From Clarireedia homoeocarpa (lineage: Eukaryota; Ascomycota; Leotiomycetes; Helotiales; Rutstroemiaceae), in assembly GCA_001465935.1 (NCBI GenBank), contig LNKV01000037.1:1-64000 (forward strand): a stretch of DNA of 64,000 nt, written 5' to 3'. The notes beneath the pieces were generated by a model. That model was given only the letters and a program-made list of their open reading frames with translations. It was not told where the DNA came from and made no database searches. A program made the position numbers and the translations under genes. Position 1 is the first letter of the stretch. Every line of letters starts with the position of its first letter. Positions 52,003 to 62,775 of this stretch are shown piece by piece.

Positions 52003-52414
52003 CACGCGGCCCCGCTTAGTCGTGGCACACCAAAAATGAAGATTTTTGGTGTGATATTATTTGAATCCCATTCAACTTCTTCAATAATTGTGCAGTTTTA
52101 ATAAAAATTGGCTCAAAATAACGAGAATAAATCAAGGTCTTAGAGGCTAAAAGGTCAAAAGCTCTGAGTATCAAATACGGAGAGAAATCACCTCTAGACA
52201 ATATGACTCTAAGGCAAGAGATTATAGAGATACACAACTCAATTCCTCAATTATATATTAACAGTTCTATCCAAACAATTCCGGATCGATATATAGCTAT
52301 TATCAAGGCAGGTAAACAGATAATAACTTACTAGAGTCTAATATTATTTGTTGTTGATTTTTTAATTTATATATCTTCATGATTTGGTGTGCCATGACTA
52401 AGCGGGGCCGCGTG
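52003..52414 (+). mobile_element. 412-bp Tc1-derived deletion element with 41-bp inverted ends
   Basis: Ends 52003-52043 and 52374-52414 are inverted copies beginning CACGCGGCCCCGCTTAGTC, with a single substitution and a small difference inside. The inner region is AT-rich and at 52218-52316 encodes, without a stop, EIIEIHNSIPQLYINSSIQT followed by IPDRYIAIIKAG. This is the layout of the last helix-rich segment of Tc1-type transposases. The element therefore looks like an internally deleted copy that kept both ends and the 3' tip of the transposase gene. No clear target duplication is visible. Confidence 0.75.
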
Positions 52415-52504
52415 ACCCCGTTCCAGATGCTTTGTGTCATGCTTTGTGTGCCATTACAAAATCTTTATCAGCCATACTACTTATACTATTGCAGGGACCT
52501 CTCC

Positions 52505-52605
52505 ATATCCCTATCCACATCCCTATCCACATCCCTATCCACATCCCTATCCACATCCCTATCCACATCCCTATCCACATCCCTATCCACATCCCTATCC
52601 TATCC
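52505..52605 (+). repeat. 12-bp tandem repeat (ATCCCTATCCAC), about eight copies
   Basis: Nearly perfect ATCCCTATCCAC units in non-coding sequence 300 bp upstream of the monooxygenase gene. Confidence 0.9.
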
Positions 52606-52909
52606 AGCCACTGCCAGCCTAGCTCGCTGCTCTAAAGTAAAACGGCGGGCGGGGTACAGCCGACGGGGTAAGTCCGACAAGTTGAACTATTGCAGCCATG
52701 TCTCTAGAGCACGCAGGAAACTAACTATCGCTATCTCCTTTACCATGGAGAAATATCTTCCAAATACACAAAGACTAATCACTATATAACTGCCATTTCT
52801 ATCCTTATATAAGCAGCTATAAATCTACCACCACCGCCACGTCTTTCATCCACACTATTATTACACCTTCTTAACTTCTTAAAGATCAGAAATCTTTCAT
52901 TAATCTACA

Positions 52910-55288
52910 ATGGGTTCCGAAGCTTCACCATTCACAATCAAAGATGAGCCAGTCGAGAATCTGCGTCGACTTAAGGTACGCGTGATAGGCGCTGGCTATT
53001 CTGGTATATATCTAGGTATCAGAATACCTCAAAGACTACGAAATATCGACTTGCAAATATACGAGAAAAATGAAGGTATAGGTGGCACATGGTACGAAAA
53101 TCGATAGTAAGCCACTCTCCCAGTCCTTTAACTTGACCTCAGTGATTGATAATACCTTCGTGAAGTCCAGGTTGTGCTTGTGATATCCCATCTCATTCAT
53201 ACCAATACGCTTTCAATCCTAATCCGAGCTGGTCGTCTCTATACGCCCCTGCGCCAGAAATCTGTGCCTATTTGGAAAAGACCGCAGAGAAATTCGGTGC
53301 CAAGAGATTCATCAAACTATCGCACAAGGTCTGTAGTGGTAGATGGGATGATAAGCAGAAGAAATGGTAAGTTTCACATACATGCATGATATTTCTATGA
53401 TGCTTTTGTATCCTGTATACTGTCATTTGTCTGTTGTGTCACTTACATTCGCATTGCATCTCTCGTCGCCTATCATGTGCTCCATTTTCTCACTTCATAA
53501 GATGTTATACACCTCTGACCATACTCATGTAGGATAATTGAAGTGGAAAATCTCAAAACAGGAGAGAAATTTGAAGATGATGCCAATATCCTCATCAGTG
53601 CACGTGGAGGCCTCAACACTCCATCATATCCAGATATACCTGGGTTAGACTCTTTCAAGGGCGAGGTGATGCATTCTGCCAAATGGAATCAGGAGTTAGT
53701 ACATTTGTTCCTTCACCACTATGACCATTCCGTAGCTCACATGCTTCTAGCTATGATTTCAAGGATAAGAGAGTAGGAGTTATTGGAGGTGGATCTAGCG
53801 CCATACAGATTGTTCCAAACCTGCAGAAAATTGAGGGTATTCACCTTTCTACCTTTGTCAGGAGTAAGACTTGGGTTTCGAATCCTTTTGGCGATGGTAT
53901 ATTTGCCCTCTAATAGACTGATCTGAGATCCTAGCTGACTTTCTTTCTAGATGCCATGATCAAAATGGGCTTTGATCCTGTGGAACCCAAATGTGAGTCT
54001 CCCGCTATCAGTAGGTGTATTAAATGATCGACCAACTCCAAAATTTCAATATTCAACTAAGATATATACCTTTGAGATCTCTATTATGGCAAGTGTATAT
54101 ATGAGTTTTCAATGGCCAAATCTCACTTGAACCATCGGACATATGATCAATACCATGAAAAATGATCAAGTACGGAATCGAAATTCTTAAGTTGGTCGGA
54201 TAGTTAATACACCCACTGATGCACCAACCAATATCCAAGCTCGAACCTCGCTCACTACTCATCTAGTCACACCTGAACAAATCAAAAAATTCGAAACCGA
54301 CCCAGAAACCCTCTACAAATTCCGCAAAACAGTCGAAAGAGCCGGAAACCTCGTCCATGGCTCTAGTATCCTCAATTCGCCTATGCAAGCCAGCGCTGTC
54401 GAAGCCTTCCGAAACCTTATGAGCTCTCGTCTCGCCAGTAAGCCGAGCATAGCAAAAACTCTCATCCCTTCCTTCGCAGTCGGTTGTCGTCGTCTCACCC
54501 CAGGTCCCGGCTACCTCGAAGCACTCGTCTCAGACAACGTAGATTTCATATCCGACCCTATAACGCACATCTCCAGCAACTCCATCCACATTTCCCCATC
54601 CGACCCCAACGCCCCAACCTCCATCCCCCTCGACGCCCTAATCCTCGCAACTGGTTTCGTAACCTCCCATATCCCACCCATTCCCTTCTACGGCACTTCC
54701 TCCCTTCCCCTTTCCACGCACTTCGCCCCCTACCCGCAATCATACCTCTCCATCGCCACCTCCTCCTTCCCCAACCTCTTCATCATGCTGGGGCCCAACT
54801 CCGGCGTCGGCAGCGGGTCACTGACCGCCATCATCGAAGCCACGGGCGACTACATTTTAAAATGCATCCGCAAGCTGCAGCGCGAAGACTACGCCAGCAT
54901 GGTCCCGAAACACGCGCGCGTGGAGGACTTCTCCGAGTACTGCGCGCGCTACTTTGAGGGCACCGTGTATAGCACCGAATGCAGTAGCTGGTATAAGGGG
55001 GCGACGGGGAGAGTGACGGGGTTGTGGCCGGGGAGTACCGTGCATGCTTTGGAGACGCTGAGAAGTCCGAGGTGGGAGGACTGGGATTGGGAGGCTAGAG
55101 GAGCGGAGGATGGGGAAAAGGGAGGGCGCGAGGGGAATAGGTTAAGGTGGTTGGGGAATGGGTGGAGTGTGACGCAGTTGGGTGAGGGGGATCCGGCGTG
55201 GTATTTGGAGAAGGAGTTTGTGGATATGCCAGTGGAGGGGGAGCCGGAGAGGGATCACAAGGCGTCGTTGAGACCGTGGAGTTATTAA
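52910..55288 (+). CDS. Baeyer-Villiger-type flavin monooxygenase
   Basis: Six exons: 52910-53106, 53166-53366, 53533-53694, 53751-53896, 53951-53992, 54267-55288; the phases join to one 589-aa frame. FAD Rossmann motif VIGAGYSG (GxGxxG, 27-32), then GIGGTWYENR-YPGCACDIPS across the first splice. The Baeyer-Villiger fingerprint FxGxxxHxxxW is FKGEVMHSAKW (174-184). The NADPH Rossmann motif is VIGGGSSAIQIV (about 196-207), and LILATGF is the usual ATG motif. Such enzymes insert oxygen next to a ketone or oxidise N/S, often in secondary metabolism or steroid/ketone breakdown; the substrate is unknown. The fifth intron is 274 nt, far longer than the others, because it contains copy 3 of the dispersed repeat. 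Splice sites remain good, so I regard the gene as intact. Confidence 0.88.
54091..54210 (+). repeat. dispersed repeat, copy 3, inside an intron
   Basis: Contains GAGTTTTCAATGGCCAAATC, TCACTTGAACCATCGGACAT and CGAAATTCTTAAGTTGGTCG, aligning to the unit and right border of copies 1 and 2. Only one inner unit. Lies within intron 5 of the monooxygenase gene. Confidence 0.7.
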
Positions 55289-55352
55289 GTGGTGGGCAAG
55301 TAGTGGGCAAGTAGTGGGCAAGTGGTGGGCAAGTGGTGGGCAAGTAGTGGAC
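55287..55352 (+). repeat. 11-bp tandem repeat (AGTRGTGGGCA), about six copies
   Basis: Six slightly variable 11-bp units starting at the stop codon of the monooxygenase gene; likely within its 3' UTR. Confidence 0.9.
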
Positions 55353-55895
55353 GAGTAGATGCAATGAAAGAATGTTTACTTCCTAGTATACCTATTTCTG
55401 ATTACATTAGGTCGTATCAGATAAAACGAGCATAAATACCATTGAGCTTCACGATAGCTCTGTACCCATCCGTGCCAACAAACCCCCTTTTCAGATTTTC
55501 CTAAAATTCCCTGCGTTGAAAACCGGATGAAAATACCGGGCTAAAATATAAATAATCTGTAATTGAATTGTACATGAATGCCCACACAACTCCAGAACCA
55601 AAATCCGACGAGACTCAATAGATCGAAAGACTCCAAGTTGAATAAAAACGTAAGCATGGGTATCGGTCCGGTCGAGTTTGCTCATTTGCGCCTTTCTTTG
55701 AAAACCTCGCGCATTGGGACATCAAATTTCGTGTGCACGGCCCGTTACTGCAAAGTCCCATCCTATTCTATCATGCCCGTCCATCATCCATTCGTCTCAT
55801 CCTGTGCCGTCTTTCTAAAAGCCAAACTTTCAAATCCCTCATTCAATATCGTCCATCCTCCAAACTCTGCCAAAACCACCGGCAGAAGCCTCGCC
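55353..55895. other. intergenic between convergent genes
   Basis: 3' flanks of the monooxygenase and the Cys-rich gene. Plus-strand frames across 55578-56204 run antisense to the Cys-rich gene and show only its shadow. Confidence 0.5.
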
Positions 55896-56659
55896 CTAGC
55901 CACCTCCCTCCATCCTCAAACACCCCAAACAAACCACCTCTCCCTCCTCCCCCCTCTCTATACAACACCTACTACACACCACCCCTCTATGCTCCACCCC
56001 TGCATCCACCCACTCCTCCATCCTTTCCCTTTCCTCCTTCTCCAGCCCATGTCCATCCCCATCCCTCTCCATAAACCCTTCTCCACCAAGACACTCCCTA
56101 ATACAAACCCAGCACGCCCTCCTCCCACAACCCTCACACTCCGCAAACGCATCCAACTCCCGCTTAAGCGTCGGTTTGCGTCTGCAAATATGGCACGGGC
56201 GTAGATCCATCGCTTTACCGCTTTCCGCTGCTACTCCGGAGCTTGCACCGAATTGCGCAGCATGGTTCGCAAACGCCTCGTAGTCTGGCGCTACGACTTC
56301 GAGTCTCATGCGTTTGGAGGTGCGCGAACGGGGGGTGAGTTGTTTTCGGGAGTCGGGGATGGGGATTGCGTGGTAGTGGGGATGCGAGTCTTCGTGGATG
56401 TGGTGGGTGTGAATGTGGTTGTGGCGAGGACTGCTGGATCTTGAGTCAGTGTATGTATTCATAAATCAACTCAACATTTCTCCCCCGTCCTCTCTCAATA
56501 AGAAAGTACAGGACCAAGAAAGAACAAGAAACAAAAATAACAAAACAAATAAACAACCTACCCAATAAGCTTATCCTCCTTTCTCCTCTTCAAAGGATTC
56601 TGGTTTTGATTCGACGAGACAACATCCTCCATATACGGAGCTTGTGCTATCGAAGGCAT
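55896..56659 (-). CDS. cysteine-rich, probably zinc-binding protein
   Basis: Two exons, complement of 55896-56439 and 56562-56659 (GTAGGT...CTCAAG, phase 2); 213 aa. The first exon gives MPSIAQAPYMEDVVSSNQNQ and a basic LKRRKEDK that may be a nuclear signal. A His-rich stretch follows (HNHIHTHHIHEDSHPHYH). The C-terminal half holds paired cysteines: LRPCHICRRKP, FAECEGCGRRACWVCIRECL, VVCSRCCIERGEE and VVCLGCLRM. At least ten Cys with CxxC spacing suggests two or more zinc sites in a RING/PHD-like or treble-clef arrangement. I do not recognise a named family, though it looks like a conserved fungal protein. Confidence 0.75.
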
Positions 56660-57456
56660 CTTCCAATTGTACGAATTTCTATGTGCTCGAGGCGCCGTAC
56701 GTCCAAGTACCGATTTATCAAAGTTATCTTCTCTTTACTCGAATTGTTGACGCCAGCTCGCTCGCTCGAAAGACAATAGCCGCAGAAAGCGCAGTAAACA
56801 GAGGTAAAAGAAATAGGAAAGCAAGTTCGAAAGAGAGTATGAGTTTTGAAACAATAACTCAATTATGAGTAAGCAGCGCCGAAGAAGTGAGACCTTCGCT
56901 CGATCGATCGCATGTGAAGTGAGATTGTGGTACGGAATTGTAGTGTTTACGAAAGGGAAGGTAATTCTGTTTCGGGAGAAATTCGGGTGTATTTATCTAT
57001 TTACTGCCAAGCTCAAGCTTGAATATATTTATGCCAGTTATGCTCAGTTTTATTCATGTCTTGTGCCCAGGAGTGCCAGGCAACTACTACTAGTCTGTCA
57101 TCCATTTATCAAAGAACGTGTGTTGAAATTATTATGATTCGTTTGCTTCGTCAGCTAAGTATTTATCTTCCTAAGTCATTTGTTATTCTACCATAGGTGG
57201 AGTTCTACTTCCATTCCAATATGTGTCGTTAATCCATAATTCTTCGTCTTCCAATTATCTTCCAACGCATTCTTTGCGCAGGGCACCCAGCAGCGCTCCC
57301 AAGTGAGGTCATTGTTATCAGAAGGTCTTCCAAAATCCACTTCAAAACTTCGGCCAACGTCTTATGCAAAGCTCTTCCAAAATCTGCTAGAGTATGGACA
57401 GACGCGTCGAAAATCTGCGAGATCCGCAACAAGACCCCATCCCTCTTTTATAATCT
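56660..57456. other. intergenic, no gene seen
   Basis: Upstream of the Cys-rich gene and downstream of the membrane glycoprotein gene. Short frames at 56644-57137 have no support. Confidence 0.5.
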
Positions 57457-60400
57457 TTAATTTGCACTTGTAATCTTCTGCCAATTTTGCCATGAACATG
57501 CACAACCGCCTGATCCTCCGTCGAACCCTCCAAGAGAAGTACTGGGGTTCTCACTTGTGAACACACTTGGTGCTGGATTGATAATTGTTCCTCCGAATGA
57601 TCTATCCTCCTCATTGATGAATCCACTTCCACTCACAATTCTGTTCGAACCGTCCATCTTGTAGCAATACAGCAATTTTTTTGCTGGATTTCCACCATGA
57701 CGATCAGTCGTTATCGTGATAGGATAAGGAAATGATCCTGGTTGTGAGAAATCTTGCCCTGCTGGTGCTCTGCTGTTCTCGGCCGTGGAAGTAGCATTGA
57801 TCAGTTTAGCAGTGCTGTTCATTCGTGTCCACATTTGAACAAGAAAGCGCGTTTCTGACCATGTGCAACGGAAAATGGCTGCCGATTCACTCGAGCCTCC
57901 ATCCTGATCATCGGGTGCCTGTGTTGTGGCATTGAGTGATTTGAGGAAGATCGAGCGATTGAAATAGGTGTAAAAGCCATAGTGCTCAGTGGGAAGCCCA
58001 CGATCATAGAGTCGAATTGGCTGTTGCGTTGGAAGCGGTAAGAGATTGGCCGATGCTGCGGTTCCATCAGAGTTTGTGTCCGGAGGAGGTATGATACCCG
58101 TGACGTTAGGGAAAAAATCTGTACCATTGGCCGCGTCGCGTTTTAGACTTTTTACTGTCAAGGTTGTGTCCACTGTCGACAAGAATGATATATAGAATGG
58201 TGTAGGCTCTCCAGCTTTATTTGAAGAGATAATGCCATCCGTGGTATTTCCCAAAAATGCTTCTTCACTGTATGATGGTGCAGATGGCGATGGACTGAAT
58301 GTGATTGTTTGTCGAGCTTTCAATATCAGATCGCGTATGAACCTCCCAGCAGAGACAGGATTTCCAACGAAACTACGAGTAGAAATGTATTTTTTGCCAG
58401 TGACGTTAGCAAATGTTGCATTTGCCGCGCTGCTATTATCCCATTGTATGTTCAGAAGGAAATTAGGTTGATCTGGCTGGTTTGGCGAAACAGAAGATTG
58501 AACCTCCTTAGGCAAGGAACAACTCCACTTGGTCGCAGGAAGCACACATCCGCTTTGAGTGACAACGTTGACAGGAGCAGCTACCGTGGAGAGTCCGGAG
58601 TAGATCGGGGGGAAACCCGTTAGATTCAACCACTGAGTTTGAGTCGTGGTATGATGCTTGCGCGTCAATGTCATTGCAAGTGTTACGATTAGAATAATCA
58701 TCAGCAACAATAAAATAAACAGGCAGCAATACAACTTTCGCTTCTTTCGTTTTTCAGGCTTGCCTCGACCATGACGACCTCGCTTCAGTATACATGCCCA
58801 CAAGGAACCTACTTTGCGGGTCATATTACCCACCTTCTCTTTCCTTTGACGTTTCTTTTCTGCTTTTTTGGCAGCTTTATCTGCCAATTTTTGATGATAA
58901 TCTTGAGCAACGTATGTGACTGTTGGTTGCCTGTTTGGCCCGGGGTATGCTGACTCTTGATTGGTTCGAGCCTGAGCAGGCGTCAACGGAACCTCAGACA
59001 TCTGTACACTACCAGGTGATGCCATCGCACGTTGCATGCCTGGAGATATTGGGCCAGGCGAAACGGGATATTGCGATACTTGGGTATGCCCTGGTGGAAA
59101 GAATGCCTTATATTTTCGTACACGTTTTGGTGATTCTGAATAAGGTGGTGGTGGAGCTGGGGTATTCGACGTAGCATGAATCGTTGTTGGCATCGAGCTC
59201 TCCGTTTCTGTGTTATCTGTACCAGCACTTCTAGTTATGCTAGAAGTATTATAGAGGTCGCTTTGATGTGATTGAACAAAGGGATTATTACTTCCTAGCT
59301 CAGTTGTCCGATTGGCTTCCGGCGTCGCCGACTTTTCTTTGTGAATGGAAATAGATTCTGATGGTGGCAAAGTCGATGATTGATCATGAGGCTGTGCGGA
59401 AATTGTGCTTGGACTTGAATCGTTGCGCATAGAAGCAGTTGATGAAATCACAATTGGCAAGCTTCCAACAGATGGCTTGACAGAGTGCCTCGCCTCCCTC
59501 CATATAGGACTTCCCGAAGAATTGCTCTTTTCCGAAATGAAGCCTAACGGTGTCACATCCCACCAAGTGTCTGAGACATTTGAATCGGACCTTTTAATTG
59601 ATAGCGGAGAGATCATTTTCCCCCAAGATTTTCGTTCTTCAGCCGACGCTTGTGCCTTAGCTGCTGCAATGGCCAAGATTGGAAGCTCTGGAACTTCCGA
59701 CCTTGTTTTCTCCGGGAAAGCGATTGTGTTCGACCGTGTAAGGAAGGGAGTTGTGATGTAGTTCCACCAGCCTTTTGAACGTGGGCGACTGGCAATTGTG
59801 TTAATGCTCCCGTGCCTAGCTACCTTGAGGCCTTCTGAGACGGAAGCAGCACGTCTGCTCCGCACAATAATCGGTTGCGAATCTTCCTCAAACACGATAT
59901 AAGATGAAACAACTCGAGTCGAGCGTGATTCATCCTCCCATTCTGTACCGACATCTGAATCGGGTGAAAAGTAACTCTTTTCAGCGGCCGCGACTCGACA
60001 CCTCTCCTTCTCAACCAAAGCGATAGGCATGCTAGGTAGTGGCGGAGCACCGTTTTTGAAAGGGTCGGTTGGACTAGCTATTGAGTAAGATGTTGAAAAA
60101 GTGCGTGCTCGAGAGACGTTGGAAGCGGTGCTGTATGGTGACCATGCTGAGATCTCGTTCGCAGGTGTGATCACGATTGATGGGGTGATTAACTCCCTGC
60201 CAATTGGAGTACCATTCCCATAACTTCGCGCAACGGTTGAAGCAATTGAAGTTGCTGTCTGTGGAGTCATAACATGTTGGGCTAAGCGTGCCGATGGAAT
60301 GGATATGCCAATGACGATTGGACGATCATTTGGAGACAGATCATCGCCCAACTTGAGAGGTGCTGGCTTCAACGACCTTCGTCGCTCTGCCAATGGCGTG

Positions 60401-61005
60401 ATTGCAGGTGCTGTGTCGTGTACTGGCTCACGGGCCTTGTTCTTTTCGGGAGATGCTCCATTGCCTCGCAGTCTTTTGTTCTTCAACGACTTCCAAAAGG
60501 TTCCATCTGGATGAGCAGCAACATTTTCCAAAGCTTCCAAAGCAGCCATGTTAACGAAAGGGCCTGCAGCTGGTTTTGGCCGAGATGGCTGTATTGGGAT
60601 TGGCTGAGGTTGAGGACCATGGTGGATTGAGAAGTTCGTTTGCACCTTGATACCAAGCTTTGCATGTAGTCTTCGCTGCCTTCCCTTCGACTTCTCTCGA
60701 GTTAACCTGTGCACGGAATGCCTCCTCTCATGACGCCTACTCATCGTACGATTCAAGTTGTCACTACGATTATTAGTAGTCCTTTCCGAATTCTTCGGCC
60801 ATTGTGTATTTCGTGGTGTCAGCCCTTTTGGGGAGGTAGATGAGGAGATGTCGTCTTCGTCTCTCCAGGAATCTCCATCTGAGTCTTCTTCGTCAAACAC
60901 GGAATCAAAAGGATTTCCTGTAGGTTGTGTGGAATGACTATTTGTAGATTGAGCTGGGGGCCGCCCAGTGGGGCCTCTAGATATGATGTGGTCTTTTGTA
61001 TTCAT
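57457..61005 (-). CDS. large single-pass membrane glycoprotein
   Basis: Intronless frame of 1182 aa. Residues 1-740 are Ser/Pro/Thr-rich and basic, presumably cytoplasmic and disordered, with a possible nuclear/basic patch (RRHERRHSVHRLTREKSKGR). A Lys/Arg-rich stretch (EKRKKRKLYC) precedes one strong membrane helix at about 756-780 (LFILLLLMIILIVTLAMTL). The outer 400 residues hold about ten NxS/T sites (WDNSSAANATF, NVTGKK, YFNRSIF, LNATTQ) and several cysteines, as expected for an extracellular N-glycosylated domain. No signal peptide, so type II topology (N-in). It looks like a conserved filamentous-fungal protein; no catalytic motif is evident, and a wall-sensing or scaffold role is only a guess. 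Confidence 0.8.
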   Translation of the reverse strand: MNTKDHIISRGPTGRPPAQSTNSHSTQPTGNPFDSVFDEEDSDGDSWRDEDDISSSTSPKGLTPRNTQWPKNSERTTNNRSDNLNRTMSRRHERRHSVHRLTREKSKGRQRRLHAKLGIKVQTNFSIHHGPQPQPIPIQPSRPKPAAGPFVNMAALEALENVAAHPDGTFWKSLKNKRLRGNGASPEKNKAREPVHDTAPAITPLAERRRSLKPAPLKLGDDLSPNDRPIVIGISIPSARLAQHVMTPQTATSIASTVARSYGNGTPIGRELITPSIVITPANEISAWSPYSTASNVSRARTFSTSYSIASPTDPFKNGAPPLPSMPIALVEKERCRVAAAEKSYFSPDSDVGTEWEDESRSTRVVSSYIVFEEDSQPIIVRSRRAASVSEGLKVARHGSINTIASRPRSKGWWNYITTPFLTRSNTIAFPEKTRSEVPELPILAIAAAKAQASAEERKSWGKMISPLSIKRSDSNVSDTWWDVTPLGFISEKSNSSGSPIWREARHSVKPSVGSLPIVISSTASMRNDSSPSTISAQPHDQSSTLPPSESISIHKEKSATPEANRTTELGSNNPFVQSHQSDLYNTSSITRSAGTDNTETESSMPTTIHATSNTPAPPPPYSESPKRVRKYKAFFPPGHTQVSQYPVSPGPISPGMQRAMASPGSVQMSEVPLTPAQARTNQESAYPGPNRQPTVTYVAQDYHQKLADKAAKKAEKKRQRKEKVGNMTRKVGSLWACILKRGRHGRGKPEKRKKRKLYCCLFILLLLMIILIVTLAMTLTRKHHTTTQTQWLNLTGFPPIYSGLSTVAAPVNVVTQSGCVLPATKWSCSLPKEVQSSVSPNQPDQPNFLLNIQWDNSSAANATFANVTGKKYISTRSFVGNPVSAGRFIRDLILKARQTITFSPSPSAPSYSEEAFLGNTTDGIISSNKAGEPTPFYISFLSTVDTTLTVKSLKRDAANGTDFFPNVTGIIPPPDTNSDGTAASANLLPLPTQQPIRLYDRGLPTEHYGFYTYFNRSIFLKSLNATTQAPDDQDGGSSESAAIFRCTWSETRFLVQMWTRMNSTAKLINATSTAENSRAPAGQDFSQPGSFPYPITITTDRHGGNPAKKLLYCYKMDGSNRIVSGSGFINEEDRSFGGTIINPAPSVFTSENPSTSLGGFDGGSGGCACSWQNWQKITSAN

Positions 61006-61973
61006 GGTGATATAGTGTCAAAATTCGTCAAAATGGTTGTTTGTGAAAAGAATCGAAATTGATTGCGGGGTGGTAATAATTATTGGTAACGATCGTTCTT
61101 GCTTCATGCAGAAAGACAAAGAAAATGAATGATGATGACCTAAGGAAGATGGCAACGTCGCGTTTGAATGACCGATTATGAGATGGGTCTGAGGTCCAGC
61201 CTTGCCATGGTCAAAGAACAAGCAAATTTCAATACTAAAGGCCAACGGGAAAGGTTGGATGGACACAAGAGGTCGACAATTCGGACAATAGCTATTGAAG
61301 GACGCAACAATAACAAATAATGAGTAATGAATGTATATAGTATGATTCCCGAACCGAAAACCGAGACAATACGAAGGGAAATTGAAGAATCTGTAACAAT
61401 ATACACGTAGGAGGATGCGAATATAGGAAAAAGTAAAAGACAGGTAGGAAGGAGTGCGTGGAGGAGGAAAAAGAATGAAACGGGAATCTGAGAGCGATGC
61501 TGCCTCCCATTTGAAGTAGACCTACGAAGTGGCCATGAAGCACGACCTGACAAGGGACATCTGAAGTGCCGCAAATAACCCAGATTTTCATTCGTTAACA
61601 GTCGCAGGAGACCATGTCGACCAAAGTGTACGGCAGCCAGTCGATTTGGACGGTTGATCTATTGTTGTAACTTTACGCGCCGACATCAAGAGTTTGAGAC
61701 CTGGGCATGACAATGATTGGCTGGCGCGTCAAATGAGAGTCAAGCCCATCAACCATCGTAGTCCATAATAGGTCGGGTGCAGATTTGATCTACGGTACGC
61801 GGCAGCGCGACCGCGGAAGAGAATTTCTTCATCGGGAGCAAATGTGTCCTGTCTTGTCTTGACATATTGATTGAATTGAAGTCTAGATCCAACGTCAGGA
61901 AGGAAGGAAGGAGGGGCGAATTGAGGTTGAAATTTGAGTGCGATATTTATTCGGCTAATTGAATTGAACCCCA

Positions 61974-62018
61974 TGCCGATGCCGATGCCGATGCCGGTGC
62001 CCGTGCCCATGCCCATGT
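61974..62018 (+). repeat. 6-bp repeat (GATGCC and variants)
   Basis: About seven GATGCC/GGTGCC/CATGCC units in tandem; non-coding. Confidence 0.85.
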
Positions 62019-62132
62019 CTTCTAGATAATTGGTGGTGCTTTGCTCGGTGCTTTCCTTATTCCGGCTGGCTGAAGAAAATACTACTTTATAAGGTTTCCT
62101 GTAGAGTTCACGTCCAATTGGATACTCAGATG

Positions 62133-62204
62133 TTCATACCAGGACTCATGCCAGGACTCATGCCAGGACTCATGCCAGGACTCATACCAGGACTCATACC
62201 AGAA
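62133..62204 (+). repeat. 12-bp tandem repeat (CCAGGACTCATG)
   Basis: Five to six copies, followed by short GAAGCACGT repeats (62211-62236). Confidence 0.9.
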
Positions 62205-62775
62205 CAGCTGAGAAGCACGTGAAGCACGTGAAGCACCGTAAAACACCACAATACCACGTGACACCGTCTATCTGCAACCTGAAACTTCAGCTTTTAAACG
62301 CGGGGTTGCTTGGTGCTTGTGTTGCTTTGATCAAAAGGTGCCCTTGCTGATTCGGTCCTCAACCACTCTCACCACTCTATCATCAGGCAAAGATTGTTTC
62401 CAACACCAGTCCAACACCCAACACCAACACTCGTACGGTTTTTCCGACAACTTAACAAAAATTCGCTTGAAGAAAACCTCCAGATATTCTACAATGGGAG
62501 CCGACCCTTCACGATAGCCAGGTTTGCGAGACATATTTGGCGAGTGCGTCAAGCAGACAGGAAAAAGTTCCATAAGCAAAAAATCAGTTTGCAGCTTACA
62601 GAATCAAGAAATACTGAGTTGTTGATTTTTCATTGTACTTCGTACGAGCATCTCCGGGGCCCAGGCGGTCAAATAAGGCCCCTTATCGCTGACGCTCAAT
62701 GGGGCCTGATTACAATGATAAACCATTTCAATTTCTGTTTACTTGCATACATAGATTCAACAGCTGGAATAACTC

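Larger units (their letters stand above)
61006..62775. promoter_or_regulatory. 1.8-kb divergent region glycoprotein / ABC transporter
   Basis: No gene. The stretch contains the promoters of two divergent genes plus two short tandem repeats listed separately. Minus-strand frames around 61018-61591 are low complexity. The long gap may house extended 5' UTRs. Confidence 0.5.

Noticed and set aside
52379..52789. 136-codon frame over the 12-bp repeat
   Set aside because: Ser-Thr-Ser-Leu repeats arise from the satellite in all three frames; no gene features.
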